From the NCBI RefSeq assembly GCF_002443255.2, contig NW_019211456.1:40997435-41061434 (forward strand): DNA of 64,000 bases, in the 5' to 3' direction. Within the stretch, counting starts at the first letter, position 1. Every line of letters begins with the position of its first letter. Shown here piece after piece: positions 1 to 12,683 of the stretch. The stretch comes from Varroa destructor. Taxonomy: Eukaryota; Arthropoda; Arachnida; Mesostigmata; Varroidae. A program made the translations under genes and the position numbers. The notes under the pieces were generated by a model that worked only from the letters and a program-made list of their open reading frames with translations, searched no databases and was not told where the DNA came from.

Positions 1-3000
1 ATATCATAATTGTAAAAAAAAACTTATAATTTGCTACTATCCGACTTAATTTGAAATTTTCAAAGAAAAAACGATGAATAGCCTAAGGGGCGGCCAAGGG
101 TTGCTCGAGAGAAGGCGGCTATTGAAAGAAAGAGAGGGACTTTAAACACCGGCGGTTGAACACTGACTTTATAGGGGCAAAGCATTTCTTCCTCATAATC
201 CCATAACTCTCTACCAATGAAGTACAAGTAGCATTGGTTTACGTGAAATTAATAGGGAGGGCGTTTCGTTTAATGATTATTCGCCCACTGCACAGAACAA
301 AGTTAAAGTGCATTCTAGTTAATCGAACGTACACCACAAAGCAACAACTGTGCCATTTAGCGGACGAACAGATGTCGTAAAATTCTACTATTGGAAGAAC
401 TTCAATGCTACTACTGACATCCGTTAACTGAACGCAAAGGTTTTCATTGCCTTTGATGGCATTAGCTCTATCAAACAGTAACATGTGGCAAGTGCCATTA
501 AAACGTTTCGAACATTCCATATCCATACAGATTTAGCACCGTCAGAACTTGCCAGTTTGTCAACGAATTCGTCAAGCACGCCCCCTATCACTATAGCAAA
601 GAAGAACGTTTCTATCCTTGATCCGTTAACTTAACAAATCATCTTACATTTTTTAAATGCGAACAATCGCTGTTACCTGCATTAGTGCAAAAAATAAAGT
701 GGCCGACGTGGTGACCTCAGCGACATCGCATAATTATCAAAAGCACCAAGTGCAAAGTGTCTTTCGAGTGTGTTCTTCCTAAAAATTCCCTTCAAAATGG
801 TCTCAAAATATACGCTTGTTCTCTTTAACTTTTGTTTTGACGAACTACAAACATGACCATAATCCTGCCCAGAATCCTCACCGCACGATCATTGACAATT
901 CTAACAGATGCAGTAAACACGGGCCAATATGTCTTATTGAGACAATACTATTTCATTATAAAGACAAATCAATAGAGTGGCGGGTTGCTCGCTGTCCGAA
1001 GCACACAATTCACATACCTGGTTGAATTCAGCTTCACTCATAGCGTTGCCGTAGCTTAATTCAAAGGATACTTGTTTTAATCACACCGGGCAATACGTTC
1101 TACGACTCTGCGTCGCTTTGATTCGTGGGCGCCCAACTGGATAGTCGCCATACTTTCCCTCACCCAAATTACCTTCCCTTGTCTAAGGGAGAGTGGAACA
1201 TAAAGATGCCTTGTTTATACTTATAACGGCTACGTTTCTGCCCCACTCACGCAGATTTGCTTTCATTCAGAAGCTCATCAGTCAGATCATTCATACATCC
1301 TGTAAAGTGCTATCATATATCGGTGACGTTGTTCGTGCTACTGTTGACAATAAATACATTGATGAGCGTGATAGCAATGTGTAATTAGACTTCAAGCCCT
1401 GCTGAAGTCCTCTCTTCGGTAAAACCGCATTGTCGGTTACTACAAGTTAGAAAATATTCGCCTGCAACTCCACATTGAATAAAACATGCGATACTGGTCA
1501 CTGCACTATAATGTCATTCAAAATATTAGCTGTCTAATATAGTTAAAAGCATACTGAGGCTTGTTTTTATCAAGATGCTGCTGTAATTTCAAAGCTAAAT
1601 TTCTTTAACGACTAGAATATGTTGCAGGGAAATCTGTAATCAGATAACATCCTCTATTTCAAACTCCCTAACAGCCTTTATAACGAGAAAAACACAGCCA
1701 AGCAGATTCCGTTAAATTACAAAAGTGCTGTTGCTCCTAACTTCAAGTGAATGAAACATCGTCTCGCGGTCCCCCTTAAAATAATCACACTCTTGTAGCT
1801 TAGCGCTATTAAAAAAGCCAACGCAAAATAACACAGAGTCGAATCGATAAAGTAGCTTTCAGTTAGCAAAGTTAATCAGAAACAGACCGTTGCAATGACT
1901 TAATGCTCGGGGAGATGGCGCGTGCCTACAAACAGCAAACAAATGGTAGATAACATTAAATGCGATAACATGAAAACTGAACAGAGGGCAGATCATAAGG
2001 TTTTAGCTGGTTTACTTCCATTTGTCGAGTGCGAAGTTTAACGAAAACAGTAATGGTTAGCTGTGAAACAGACTATCAGTCGCACAGTGTGCGTCGATCT
2101 ATAGAAAACATCTAAATTTAAATAGATTGTTAGATAGAAAGTTGAACTACGGCGCTCAGCTAGATGTTTTGCGTAATAACTTGGAAGCCTGCACAAGACT
2201 GAATCTGTTTTGCGTATAGTAGATATATAGTAGGCTATTTCGTATTTCGTAATTTATTATTTGCGTAGTAACAACGAAACACCTTAAGAAACTGTACTGT
2301 ACAGACTGGATATTAAGTTATGTAGTATTAACAATACAATGTATAACTAATTAATATGTAAGCCAAAATCTTCTAAGTTTGCATTTTGGTAGATTATTGC
2401 AAATACATGCAAAAAAGCGCTTCATAACATCAACGTAATAATATGAGAGACTTTAGATTTCATTTTCGAGAAAATCTCTTGTTGTCCCGGTTGTCGTTTA
2501 TTCTCAAAGTGACGAATGATGCTGATGATAAACGAAGGAACTATAACCACTAAATCCTACCTAAATTAAATGGATGACGTAAGGTCTGATGCGTAATAAA
2601 CAGGACAGACAATCATGTAAATCACGAATAGCAGTTAGTTTCTAGTGAAGAAAAAGGTCAGCGTTCCACCAGCTCTAAATCTTATTCTGCACCTCTACTG
2701 CAAAAATTGGAACTCTGATATAATTCAATTGAATAACTTCATCGCAACACATATTTAAACAACCAATAAAAGGCATCTGCTTCAAGTGAAAAAATGACAG
2801 AAGTTTATTTTCCGTGACTATCTCATTTGTCCGAATATCATGAAAGTTTCGTTAAAAACGTAATACCAGCATCTAAAAAAACTCTAGGTTAAATTACACG
2901 AGACGTATCCGGATCTAGAACGAACCGGATTGTTGAAGGAACAACTTTAAACCCAGCTTGTCTTGATTAAATGTCCATGTGTACATGACGTGGCCATGTA

Positions 3001-3539
3001 CGTCGATTTTTATATATATTACGTCATGTTGAGATTATGCAATTGAGGTAAGAAGTTACCTGGAAAGGTAAATTCTGAAGGATACTTTGCTAGTACGCAA
3101 AGAATATTGAATATTACACTTATTTATATGCTTAAATAATAAAAATATCTAAAGGCAGTTATTTGTTATGTATGCTGTTTTAAATCAAAAGTAAAGTAAA
3201 TCAAAAGTGGGATAGGCTTGCTTATTAATTGTCACTTTTAAAGCCTGCAAAGCCTTCTGTGTAATCACATGGATTTGGATCAGGAGATTGGAATTAGCGA
3301 ATTGGAGCTAACATTGGACATTCTTCTGCTCAATCCAGAAAACAATTGAGACATGTCAATTAGTTTTGATCTTATCGTCAAATACCCAGGCTGCGTGTTT
3401 TCGATTGCCACGGAGTTTTTTCAGGAAAGGTAGACGAATTTTTGTTAAAATAGCAGATTATATGTGGAATACACCACACGCATTTTCAATTGGTCTCAAG
3501 TCATTTCATAAGTATTTATTTTTACTTACTGTACTGTTT
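1..3539. other. AT-rich stretch, no supported gene
   Basis: I see no exon that I can assign to a family here. The longest open frame is on the minus strand at 239-526 (95 codons). It has no recognised motif and no convincing flanking splice signals. The DNA is AT-rich with short A/T runs and lacks long microsatellites. It could be intergenic, or intron of a gene outside the window. Confidence 0.5.
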
Positions 3540-3860
3540 TTAGTACTTGCGTTCGCAGTATTTTGGTTGTAATTCTACAATACGTTCTAGCTCCAAGCTT
3601 TCATAAAAATCCTTTTCGTTGCAGCGATGTGTTCTTGTCCCTCGGATCCACACTTTTTTGCTGGTCTCTAACGCTTCAGTTTCCGATCCAAAACGTTTGC
3701 ACCATTCACGTACTGTGCTCTCGTTTAAGACCTGCTTGCCTAATGCCATCATCAATCCTTGATGAATTTCCGGAGCGCTATGGCTTTCAAGGTACAGGAA
3801 CTTGAATACTGAGCGTTGATTTTCGATTTCATTTCTGTTAGTCCAAAACTCGACCGGTTC
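3540..3860 (-). mobile_element. Remnant of a mariner-type transposase (N-terminal helix-turn-helix)
   Basis: The minus strand is open for 106 codons, from just after a TGA at 3861-3863 to a TAA at 3540-3542. The first half resembles the N-terminal helix-turn-helix of mariner/SETMAR-type transposases. It reads RSVFKFLYLESHSAPEIHQG, followed by a second helix region with ESTVREWCKRF. This is the typical 'R-x-V-I/F-K-F-L-x-L-E-G, A-P-E-I-H, STV-x-x-W-x-x-RF' layout. The last 25 codons (DFYESLELERIVELQ, then a K-Y-C-E ending) look loosely like the C-terminal tail of a mariner transposase. If so, the catalytic domain with its three aspartates has been deleted. No terminal inverted repeats were found by eye. 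This is a dead fragment, not an active element. The helix-turn-helix assignment is fairly secure; the tail assignment is weak. Confidence 0.55.
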
Positions 3861-5361
3861 TCACTCACAAGTTTCTATAAGACTGAGACATTTCGTCTGC
3901 TAGCGGCGCGTACTTCAAACGCTATTCAATTTCAAACTACGCCGGATTCGTTTGTAACAACCTAATAGACAACAATTGACTTCGACTAGTCGTTCAAGAT
4001 GCATACTGCGATATAATAACCCCTATTTTCAATTCTAACAGATAGTGTGACAATTTTTAATTAAATAATTAGTAAACTAAAAAATGTCAGATCAAGTTTC
4101 GATTTTCAAATTGGATATAAAGGTTCGGTGCATTGAGTGCAGCTTAACATATTTTTTACTAACCTTTATTGCGTCGCTCCCTACTGCTCGAATCCGCAAC
4201 ACGCATACGTATGCAAAGCGTGTATGCGAACCACCACAGTTTCGGCTCAAAATCTACACCCATTTTATTCAGCCGATGTACAAAGGTCACATCCACACGT
4301 AAATCCACTCATCACATAGCTTCAGGTACAATTTCCTCAAACAGAATGTATATATATAGAAGTCCTTAAAATATACTACGGTGCAATCGCACTACGGACT
4401 TAAAACAAGTCCGTCAGTCACTAGTCCACTCGCAAACTATTCATAGTTGTATTAAATGCCGTACAAGAAAACTGAACCAAAGACGGTGAAGTCGTTTAAC
4501 GACTGACAATAAAGGGTTAGTGTCGACAATTATTGACCAAATGAAAATTTGACGCATTGCCGAACTGATAATGAATGAGGCCACTTCTCCATACAATCGA
4601 AAAAATTCCACAAACGTTACAGCGCGTGGAAACTCGCTTCGACCTATTAGGACCAAGACGACAATCATGTATGTCACAGAAACAATCCTATTTCAGTTAT
4701 TCGTGTGCAGCCCTTTCGTTTCTGAGCCCAGCGATCCGTTGCCAATGACACTGCCATCAAAAAGTTGCCAAACCAACTTGGTTGACCCACGTGCTTACGT
4801 GGTTACATTAATATTAGCAAAATAAAAAGTAGCATTAATGAAGCTGCAGCAATGCACGATATCCTATTCGAAAGATGAGATATCCAACATATGAAATTGT
4901 TATTATTTTAATTTAGTAAACGATTGTTAGCTAGACGTAGAGCATTGCAGCTGGTTATTAGAAGACGAAGTGATACGGGAATGTATCACATAAAATCTAA
5001 CTACAATATATCAGCTTGGATTTTGCATAAAGGTGTATATTAGCTATTAATAACTTCGTCTAGCATCAAATCAAAACATGTAGCACCTAAATAACTTCGA
5101 AGTACTGAACATAAACTCTGAATGCTGGGCTCTGATTGGTGTCATAACTTTGGCCTTTAAACAGATTCAGTTACGTATCAACAACACGAAAAAACGGAGA
5201 CCAAATCACATCGTTTTTCCTAAGCGATAACCTTTAACTCTACTGAATCCGGTTGATTATTCAATCTGAAGTTTTATTTTGTGTCTTTCGTTGTCCTCTT
5301 TCACTAGGCCACCTATCCTGTATTCTTCAATTACAGTTTATATACTATTCAATTTTGTTTA

Positions 5362-5415
5362 ATAGTATTAAAGAGGTATATTTATTTTATAGTATTAAAG
5401 AGGTATTTTTATATG
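5362..5415. repeat. 27-bp tandem duplication
   Basis: Two adjacent copies begin with atagtattaaagaggtat at 5362 and 5389. They share their first 18 bases exactly and then diverge slightly within a T-rich tail. Confidence 0.7.
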
Positions 5416-5950
5416 GTAGAAGGGGGCTGATGCGACCCTACTGAAATATTCTTTAAAAATAAACCCGCCTAAATGCTAGTACACCCAAATTAGCCTATTT
5501 CTGAGGAATTAGACAGCTCATGTGTCGCCAAAAAACTCAGAGCCGTGTGAGTGTCAGCTCAGTGTACTCATAATACAAGTCTGAGCCATAGACGTTCATT
5601 ATGCAAGATTATCTAATAAACATTGTTTCTGCCCTATCGGCGGCGCATCGAGAACTCTAGACGTTTTGCTTTGTTGACACTTTTAATTTCACAAAAACGT
5701 TATTCCTGCGTGCGAACACCATATATGAGGTATTTATAATTATATCTCATGTAGCCTCCTACACATGCCCTTTAAACACGCTTTTGATACGAGCCTTCCT
5801 ATTCTCCATTCAAGCTCTAAGTTATTCTGTGAGTCACGCCCAGTGTATGATATACCTGTATTGTTAAGACCGGTGTCCACGTAGCGGCGTCGCGGACTAA
5901 TCTGAGCCTGCTTTCTGCTTAGGAGAGAAGTGGCTTTGTACTGGCGTGTC

Positions 5951-6025
5951 GCAAAAAGCTTTCTTCAACAAATTTGCAAAAAGCTTTCTTCAACAAATTT
6001 GCAAAAAGCTTTCTTCAACAAATTT
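5951..6025. repeat. 25-bp unit repeated three times without error
   Basis: Three head-to-tail copies (5951-5975, 5976-6000, 6001-6025) are identical. Each starts gcaaaaagctttcttcaaca and ends aattt. There is no spacer between copies, so this is a small tandem array and not a CRISPR. Confidence 0.9.
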
Positions 6026-8455
6026 ATGTTCTCGTAAGGACGCAGTGGGGACCACGCATTTGCCTGTATTAGATTTAGGGACATTTAGTAGGTTAGTCTA
6101 GGTTCAAGAAAAGCGCAGACGGATACACCTTGTTTCGAGCTGGAAATCACCCGTCTAAAGCCACGCTTGATGACTAGAGGACTAAACGTACAAGCCTAAT
6201 CATCTATTGAGCAAGCTTGACCCCAGCGTACTTTACGTAGCAGAATTACAACAAACAACGTTCCACAGCACAAGATTATACCGCAGGCTGAAGGAAAGAA
6301 AAACCACAAAAATGTAGATTGGCTAAACGGCTACAATCTAGAACAACGTAACTTTCCTACGTCTTGTAGATGACGAGGCGAGTAGAATATATGAGCATTT
6401 GCAGTATCGGAATAGAGATGATAGAAGCGTCTTGTCGCGTCTATACTGCCTTTAACATCTTGTTATTGATTTGAGCGTATGACCTATGAGTTGCTCTACG
6501 GCGTCAAGAAGAGCACACTAATATGACAGAAATTCAATAGAAATAAATTTTCTTACAACTTTCATTAGCATTTATTTTTACACGTATTTATTGAAATTCT
6601 ATTTACAGCATAAATAATAAGTTCGATCCATATTCGCAGTAGTTTATTTTTAAATGATGTCGTAAAACGTCATTTGTCGTAGTCGATATTGCGAGTTTCC
6701 TGCCTCGAGCTTTCGCATTGTTTTAGTAGGTATTCCATGCGTTGCTTGTGTTGGCCTGGTAAATGATTGCCGAACATTTATACAAGTACGTGTTATTCCG
6801 ATACGTACTAACTGAATATATACTTGAAAGCCATACCAAAAATGTGTCGTAGTATATCACACGAACAATATGTATTCGTGGTATTTCTCACTGCCTTCAA
6901 AACAGAGGTCATTATTTCATAAACTAGAACATCGTGAAAGCCTCTAGTAGCTCCTTAAACAGGATTGTCAGTCACAACTAACCACATAGTTTTATAGGCA
7001 TAAAATTTCGTACACTTTAGACAATCGTATGCTAATAAAACTCAAATTAAAAACCTGCATGTGACTTTTCGACCCCATAAAAATAACGTGACTGTGCCAT
7101 ATGCCAACGGCACGCCAACTTTTACCCGAACTTACTTTTTTCCATAGCAGTAAGTACCTGTCGAACGTTATAATCAAGCATAATCCTGCGAAGAGCTTCA
7201 TCTTCTTTAGAATCTTCTCCTGCAATAAGTGGAAAGAAGGTAATATGGACAATACACCGTAGCTTTACGCGTGAAACACCTTTTTATGAAGCAGCTACTG
7301 AAAATTAAAGGGTCGTCGAAAGATCTACGTTAACTCTTTACAAGTCTAGAGAGAGCAAGTCTAATATCTCGCGACAATGTAGAAGTTAATGAAGCTCCGA
7401 ATAGCTATTTAACAAAAGAAGTGGAAATCCCTCCCCCATTGAATAGCAATGAATGCTATAGTATGACTGGTATCATTTATACTTTTTGTTTCCTAATTTA
7501 GCTGGTTTTCTTTACCTCGACGACGGAACAACATCTGCAAATTTGAAAAACAAGCTTATTGGTTTCAATTGACCGTGTACATGAACTCCATATCGGCTGA
7601 AGAGATGACAGTCATAATTTCATAGGGGTAAAAGCGACTGGAGTTAAAAAAAATTCAAGTTGACAAGAATATTTAAAGGCTACACGGTTTCAGCTAGAGA
7701 AAGATCATCTTTTAGTTGGCTGCAACAAAACTTTTATACCAAATCAACCTTAACATTAAAAAGAAAGTGATTCGTCGTGCTTTTATTACGTGCAGTTATA
7801 GAAAATCAACGTCACTTTGGCGCATTGGCAAGTTGAAATGACTTAAATCAACCTTATAAAGTCTTGCGAGACTAGTAACCGAATATAAGATAAAGACTAA
7901 CCCTCGCTGTTGTTATTTTTTGCAGTTTTTGGTGGAAACAAGATACGAATTGGTGGTTTAGTGCTCAAGTCGTTTGATGTACCTCGCCGACTCCTAAATG
8001 AATTCATTGTCACAAACCTCCGTATATAATCAGTTCACAAATCCACGGTTCCTTCAAGTATTTTCTTAAGAATTCTAAAAAACTGCTTAAATTTCTGTAT
8101 TGTTGAACCTTGAAGATAGTCGTTTGCTGTACTGTTGACAGAACACAGCTGTTGCAGTATTACATGGTTCCCATTTTCCGTCGTTTTAGATTTCGGAAAA
8201 CGCCTTTCACTAAAAACTTTCTCTAAGAAAATTTAGAGAATCGTTTCGAATTGCAAACCTTTAAATTACGTGCATGCACACTTATTGAAAGTATATCAAT
8301 ACAAGTGGATTTACGTACTCTAATAGAGAGGCAAATGGTATTTCTACTTTCCGCACCCTTTGAGTTTTGTTTACCATTCATCCGCAAAATATTACTGTCG
8401 TAGGTCGTGAAAAGGTGCTGCTTAATTAGAGTGCCGTATAAGGTGGAGAGAAAGG

Positions 8456-9650
8456 ATGGCGACCAACAAAGTGTTTTGTAAGTTATCGAACCATATATTT
8501 GAAACTTAAATAACTTGACGATGTGTTTTTAGGCAAGCGAACACGAGTTTTATGTTTATCAGTAAAAGTACATTTTTTGTTCACTTTTATTCAGAGTGCT
8601 TTCTTTACTCTCCACTCGAGTCGCAGATAACTAAGAATTTTAATGCTCAGCCTGCCGCTAGTAGGTATGGTCAGTTGTACTACTTGTGGTACCAGTGGTA
8701 CCATTAGAAGCTATAATGGTAAGAGATTTGCGTAGTAATTTAAGAATTTTTTAAGGAAGACGCAGGGTTCATTTGTGGGCTATTTTTGGATCGATATGAA
8801 AATAAAATATCGCAATTTATGTCGCAATTTATAACTCGAGACCCTTCTAAAGACAGCCTTTCTTAATTTCGTGTTTAAATTCCAGCCGTAGCCTTTCTGA
8901 AAGAAGCAGTTAACAAATTTCCAGACCTCATCGGCACGACCCTACTCTGCACTTTAAGTGAGTCATTACATAGGCATAACATATATATATAGTAAATTTA
9001 TGTTCTGTTTTATTTTTTAAAATTCGTACGATGTAGGGAAATTGTGTAACTTAGTGAAAAAAAATCAAACATACTAAATAAGAAAAATAGTGTTTCATTT
9101 GAAAGCATTAGTAATCGATAAAATGTTTTGTTTTGAGTGTTAAAGATATAAAATGTTTAACTTTTTTAGAATGCTACTCATGACTAGTCTGTCTGTGGAT
9201 TAAATTTATGTCAAACCGTTATTACTTAAATGCGCTACGAAGTTTAGCATATAATAGTAGTAAGCACGCAATTTCGTATATGGAAAACTGTAAAAGAGAT
9301 GTATTATCTGTACGTCGTTTCTTGCTTGATTATGTGCTAAAAAAGAGTGAGTTGGGTTGATAATTTTTTTTAATGCATAATCGATGGATGCTTGATAACC
9401 ACCTAGCACGCTCTATATAATACCTATTTTTTACTTTCAAATTTCAGTGTTTCCGTACGCTGCCTACAATGTCCGCAATGAAGAGAGAAAACGTCCCTTT
9501 ACCTATCGGCAGTACTACACTGTGTGGCGCCCGGAAGATCCTCGCTCAAATCAAATGCTAAAAAAAATGGAGAAATATAATTGGAAACCCGAAATGAAAC
9601 CCGATGCGAAAGCCATCGAAAAGGCCCGCAAGGCAGCTGGATTTGCATAG
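8456..9650 (+). CDS. Small mitochondrial inner-membrane protein, NDUFA3 (complex I B9)-like
   Basis: Three exons join in frame: 8456-8477, 8886-8957 and 9448-9650. Both introns are GT-AG (donors gtaagt and gtgagt; acceptors attccag and atttcag). The product is 98 residues. It starts MATNKVFSVAFLKEAVNK, then has one hydrophobic span (about residues 19-35, LIGTTLLCTLMFPYAAY). A basic, proline-rich C-terminal half follows, containing a YYTVWRPEDPR motif and ending in lysine-rich sequence. Size, single span and the 'AFLK-x-A/W' start followed by a span resemble complex I accessory subunit NDUFA3, which anchors in the inner membrane and has no catalytic role. The resemblance is from memory of the family and is moderate. 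The gene structure is more secure than the name. A second candidate would be another short respiratory-chain subunit. Confidence 0.65.
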
Positions 9651-9803
9651 TAAATTCAACCAGGAAAATCTTTTTGGTTAAGGGAAGAAAGAAGTATTCA
9701 ACATTTAAAACGATAACTCCGACAGTGGACATACATCAACAGCAATTTCCATGAAGACTAACAAATAAGAGAAGGGTAGAAAAACGGCAGATTTGAAATT
9801 ATA

Positions 9804-9809
9804 AATAAA
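9804..9809 (+). terminator. Polyadenylation signal of the NDUFA3-like gene
   Basis: AATAAA lies 154 bases after the stop codon at 9650, in the orientation of the gene and before the converging p38 gene. Confidence 0.5.
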
Positions 9810-10154
9810 TAATCGGTTTGTTCCGTTTTTAGACATCATAATAGTTGTTTTTATTTAGTCGAGTAAACAAAACAACAAGCAAGCATAGAAGAAGCAATTC
9901 CATAAGCAATATCAACAGTATGCATATTTTATGAATTCTCTAATTAAGACTAGATTGTCTTGCTGGGAGCAGAGATCCTGCGTTCTTGCATTATAAAATG
10001 CAGCGCACCGATATAGCGTTTCGGATACAGAAAAGTATTTTTCGCCAAAGATTGTTCTTGAAAATAATTTTGAACTATGTGCCGCACAACTGGACACGTT
10101 AAGATAAACTACAGTCAATAATAACAGAACGTTATATTTATGTTAGCATGTGAC

Positions 10155-10160
10155 TTTATT
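10155..10160 (-). terminator. Polyadenylation signal of the RNase P p38 gene
   Basis: Plus-strand TTTATT reads AATAAA on the minus strand. It lies about 60 bases past the stop codon at 10220-10222. The two converging genes thus end about 350 bases apart (9809 and 10155), leaving a short intergenic stretch with no further gene. Confidence 0.5.
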
Positions 10161-10219
10161 GAGCGATAATAAACGAGCATTACACCAAAAAAACGTTGAG
10201 CTGTATGCCAGAAGTGTCA

Positions 10220-12683
10220 TTATCTCATCTTAAAAACCGGCGGTTTATAACCAGACGTTGACGGCGCGTATTGGTTAAGAGGTTCTCGAATTCCCATTTC
10301 CAATGATCGATTGCTTCCAATGAAACTGTTGTAGTCAACAAACGGTATGCAGCCTTCTGTAAGGTCGACCAGATCTGTCCCGAAACGACCAACGGTTGAT
10401 CTGTTACCGGCTGGCTCTTCACTTCCTGTATCGGAGGCAAGATCTTTCATATCTGCATCTTTCGTCTCAACTAATAATTTCCTAAAATCAACCTGAAACA
10501 TATTTTGAGAATTAAACTCCTCCTGCTGAATTCACTGTCATAGGCTCGTATGCACTTAAATTATATTTAGGCGCTTCTCAAACTCCAGCCGATCACTGTG
10601 ATATTTTTCGAAATATTTCTACAACAGCAGTTTTAATTTTTCTTAGCGGCATTACATTTTTAGGCCATTTTTTAACCTGCGTAACGCTGCCTGATTTATA
10701 AGTTACTAGATCTGATTCAAAAGCTAGGCGAAGGAATAAACATAATAAGGATATCAGATTCGCTCAACGCGAGCAGAACACGTCTCTATGGCAGATTTAA
10801 CACTCGTGTGAAATGAGTCAAACAGAGAAGCTTTTACACACTGTTCACCTTGGGGCACGGAGGAGGTGATGCCGGTGGGGGCGGGCTTGGTGACAATATT
10901 TCCACGTGCTGGACTTCCACTGGGGGCAAAGCGCCTATGATTTCTTTTACAAGTTCGGGAGAGCAACCTCCAAGGAGACCCACGGCGGTTATATTTGTCT
11001 TCAATGCTAGAAGAAAATACAATAGTGAGGTCAACCATATGCTCACTCAATTTATTACCAATGATACAAATTAAATTAAAAATATATCATATGAACCCTA
11101 CTATGAAATAGAGTGAAAAATTAAGCTAGGTTGGTATTGCTTACACAGGCTTCGGTAAGTTCAACAATCACACCGATGTCTTGCCTATTCTGTGTTGTGC
11201 AAAAATATTGTTTTTTATATGTGTGATTTCTGCTACATAAGGAGCGTGTCTACTGACTAAGCTTATTTCAACAGGCCACCCGCCCTTAAGAATTATTTGT
11301 GCCCATCATAAGAACCCAAACCAAAAGCCTGAATCGAACCCTAAATAAGGTAATAAAAGCTTATGCTACTTCCTGGACTTCCTCCTGTCTACGCAGTATA
11401 CAAGTACATGGTCGGCGTGTTATGGGTCGTTGATGCTGATCTTTTTGAATGCGTCGCTATGGTGACTATAATTAGCAAGCCTACTGCCATGCTGATTCTA
11501 ATCCCAGTGTTGGTACCCATCGTCGCCAAAAATAAACAATCAGGAAAACAACATATTAAGAAAGATAGGGACTTATATTATTAAATTTAATGGCTGTTTG
11601 TATGACCGCCATACCTCTTCTCAAAGGTTTGTTGAAAAAACTCCGGATAATCTAGTGGGAGCTAATTCTTAATGTTCTACCTAAAAAAAGTAACTCAAAG
11701 GACTTGTCCATATCGAGATGTGGACAAGCCCTTTGAGCATAACTGATAGTGCTAAATAAAAGCTGCCTCCTTAGGACATATCAAAAGCGTAAAGCTAAAA
11801 TCGAGGAACTATAAATGTCTACGTAAATTCAAAATCAACATAAATTACGAATCTAACCTTTAACAGTGTTTTGTAGCACTCTTGCAATGCTATCCATCGC
11901 TCGAACTGCCGCCACAGGAATGCCTTTATGAACACACAATTGTTGGAGGTGAATAACAAGTCTGCAATGGACAACGTAAAGGTACTAAGCTGCAAATGTA
12001 CGCTACGATGGAGACGCTTTCAATGACTGTTTATCATCAACAGGAACTAAATCACTTGTCTCCATTGAAAACAAATTAATTTCCTTCATCTAACAGGGTA
12101 TTGCTATTTCTTCACGTGCTGATTACAGCGCCGTCGACAATCTTTACTACTGCTACTGCTAACCTCTCTGGTCGGACATTGGCATTGAGAAGAACCACTT
12201 TCAAATTATCACTACAGGATTCAACACCACGTGTTATGCTATTTAATCCAAGCATAACTCGCCGTCTGATCTCACCCTGCAAAAAATACAAGAAATGTTC
12301 ATTTATTCATTCATATACTGAATCTTTATAACAGTCATTATTCTGAAGACATGATATTTATTGTGCTCAATGTATCAGGATAGATTGAACTCCCACTGCT
12401 TTGATTTACCATTGAGTTGCAAAGTCATCACACATTTCTGCTTGAAACAATTCAACCTGCTTACCCTATTTTTGAATTCTTTCAAATAGCTGACCAGTTT
12501 GTTTTCTATCAGCTTATCAGCCCTCTCATCGATAGTTCGCAAAATTGGCTCCTCGAGATTCGCGAGCATTAACCGCTTAAGTGTCTTCTTCGTTTTAGCC
12601 TTTGGCACTTTTGTTACGGGAATCGATGTCATGATGTGCGTCATTTGGCAAACGAGTTCCTTGAAAACTGAGATGTCGTTCAT
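10220..12683 (-). CDS. RPP38: Ribonuclease P/MRP protein subunit p38 (L7Ae family)
   Basis: Five minus-strand exons join without a frame break: 12683-12465, 12276-12164, 11961-11858, 11006-10849 and 10492-10220. All introns are GT-AG (donors gtaagc, gttagc, gttaga, gtgaac). The product is 288 residues, close to the roughly 283 of human RPP38. Residues 74 to about 165 form an L7Ae/L30e-like domain. It contains GLNSITRG (RNA-binding signature of the type G-x-N-x-V/I-T-R), a VVLLNANVRPERLVIHLQQL segment and GIPVAAV. After it come a proline-rich stretch and an acidic/polar tail ending YKPPVFKMR. In animals p38 binds kink-turn RNA in RNase P and RNase MRP, which trim tRNA and rRNA precursors in the nucleus. 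The start is the first ATG of a basic N-terminal exon (VPKAKTKKTLKRL). The gene is head-to-head with the tRNA isopentenyltransferase, about 1.9 kb apart. Identification rests on domain order and length; another L7Ae-family protein is less likely. Confidence 0.82.
11694..11737. repeat. Hairpin-forming inverted repeat in a p38 intron
   Basis: Arms 11694-11710 (CTCAAAGGACTTGTCCA) and 11721-11737 (TGGACAAGCCCTTTGAG) pair over 17 bases with one mismatch around a 10-base loop. It lies in the intron between exons 3 and 4 of the p38 gene. The function is unknown. Confidence 0.8.

Larger units (their letters stand above)
3861..8455. other. AT-rich intergenic stretch with small tandem repeats
   Basis: No gene is supported. 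Apart from two short tandem repeats (5362-5415 and 5951-6025), I see only A/T-rich unique-looking sequence. Open frames of 60-86 codons on both strands show no protein family signature. Confidence 0.5.

Noticed and set aside
239..526. 95-codon minus-strand open frame near the left edge
   Set aside because: No domain, no clear splice signals in phase, and a length expected by chance in 64 kb.
5951..6025. CRISPR-like repeated units
   Set aside because: The three copies are contiguous with no spacers, and the genome is animal.
11331..11340. Minus-strand GGTTCGATTC resembling a tRNA B box
   Set aside because: The flanking five-base arms do not pair as a T stem and no A box or acceptor stem fits.
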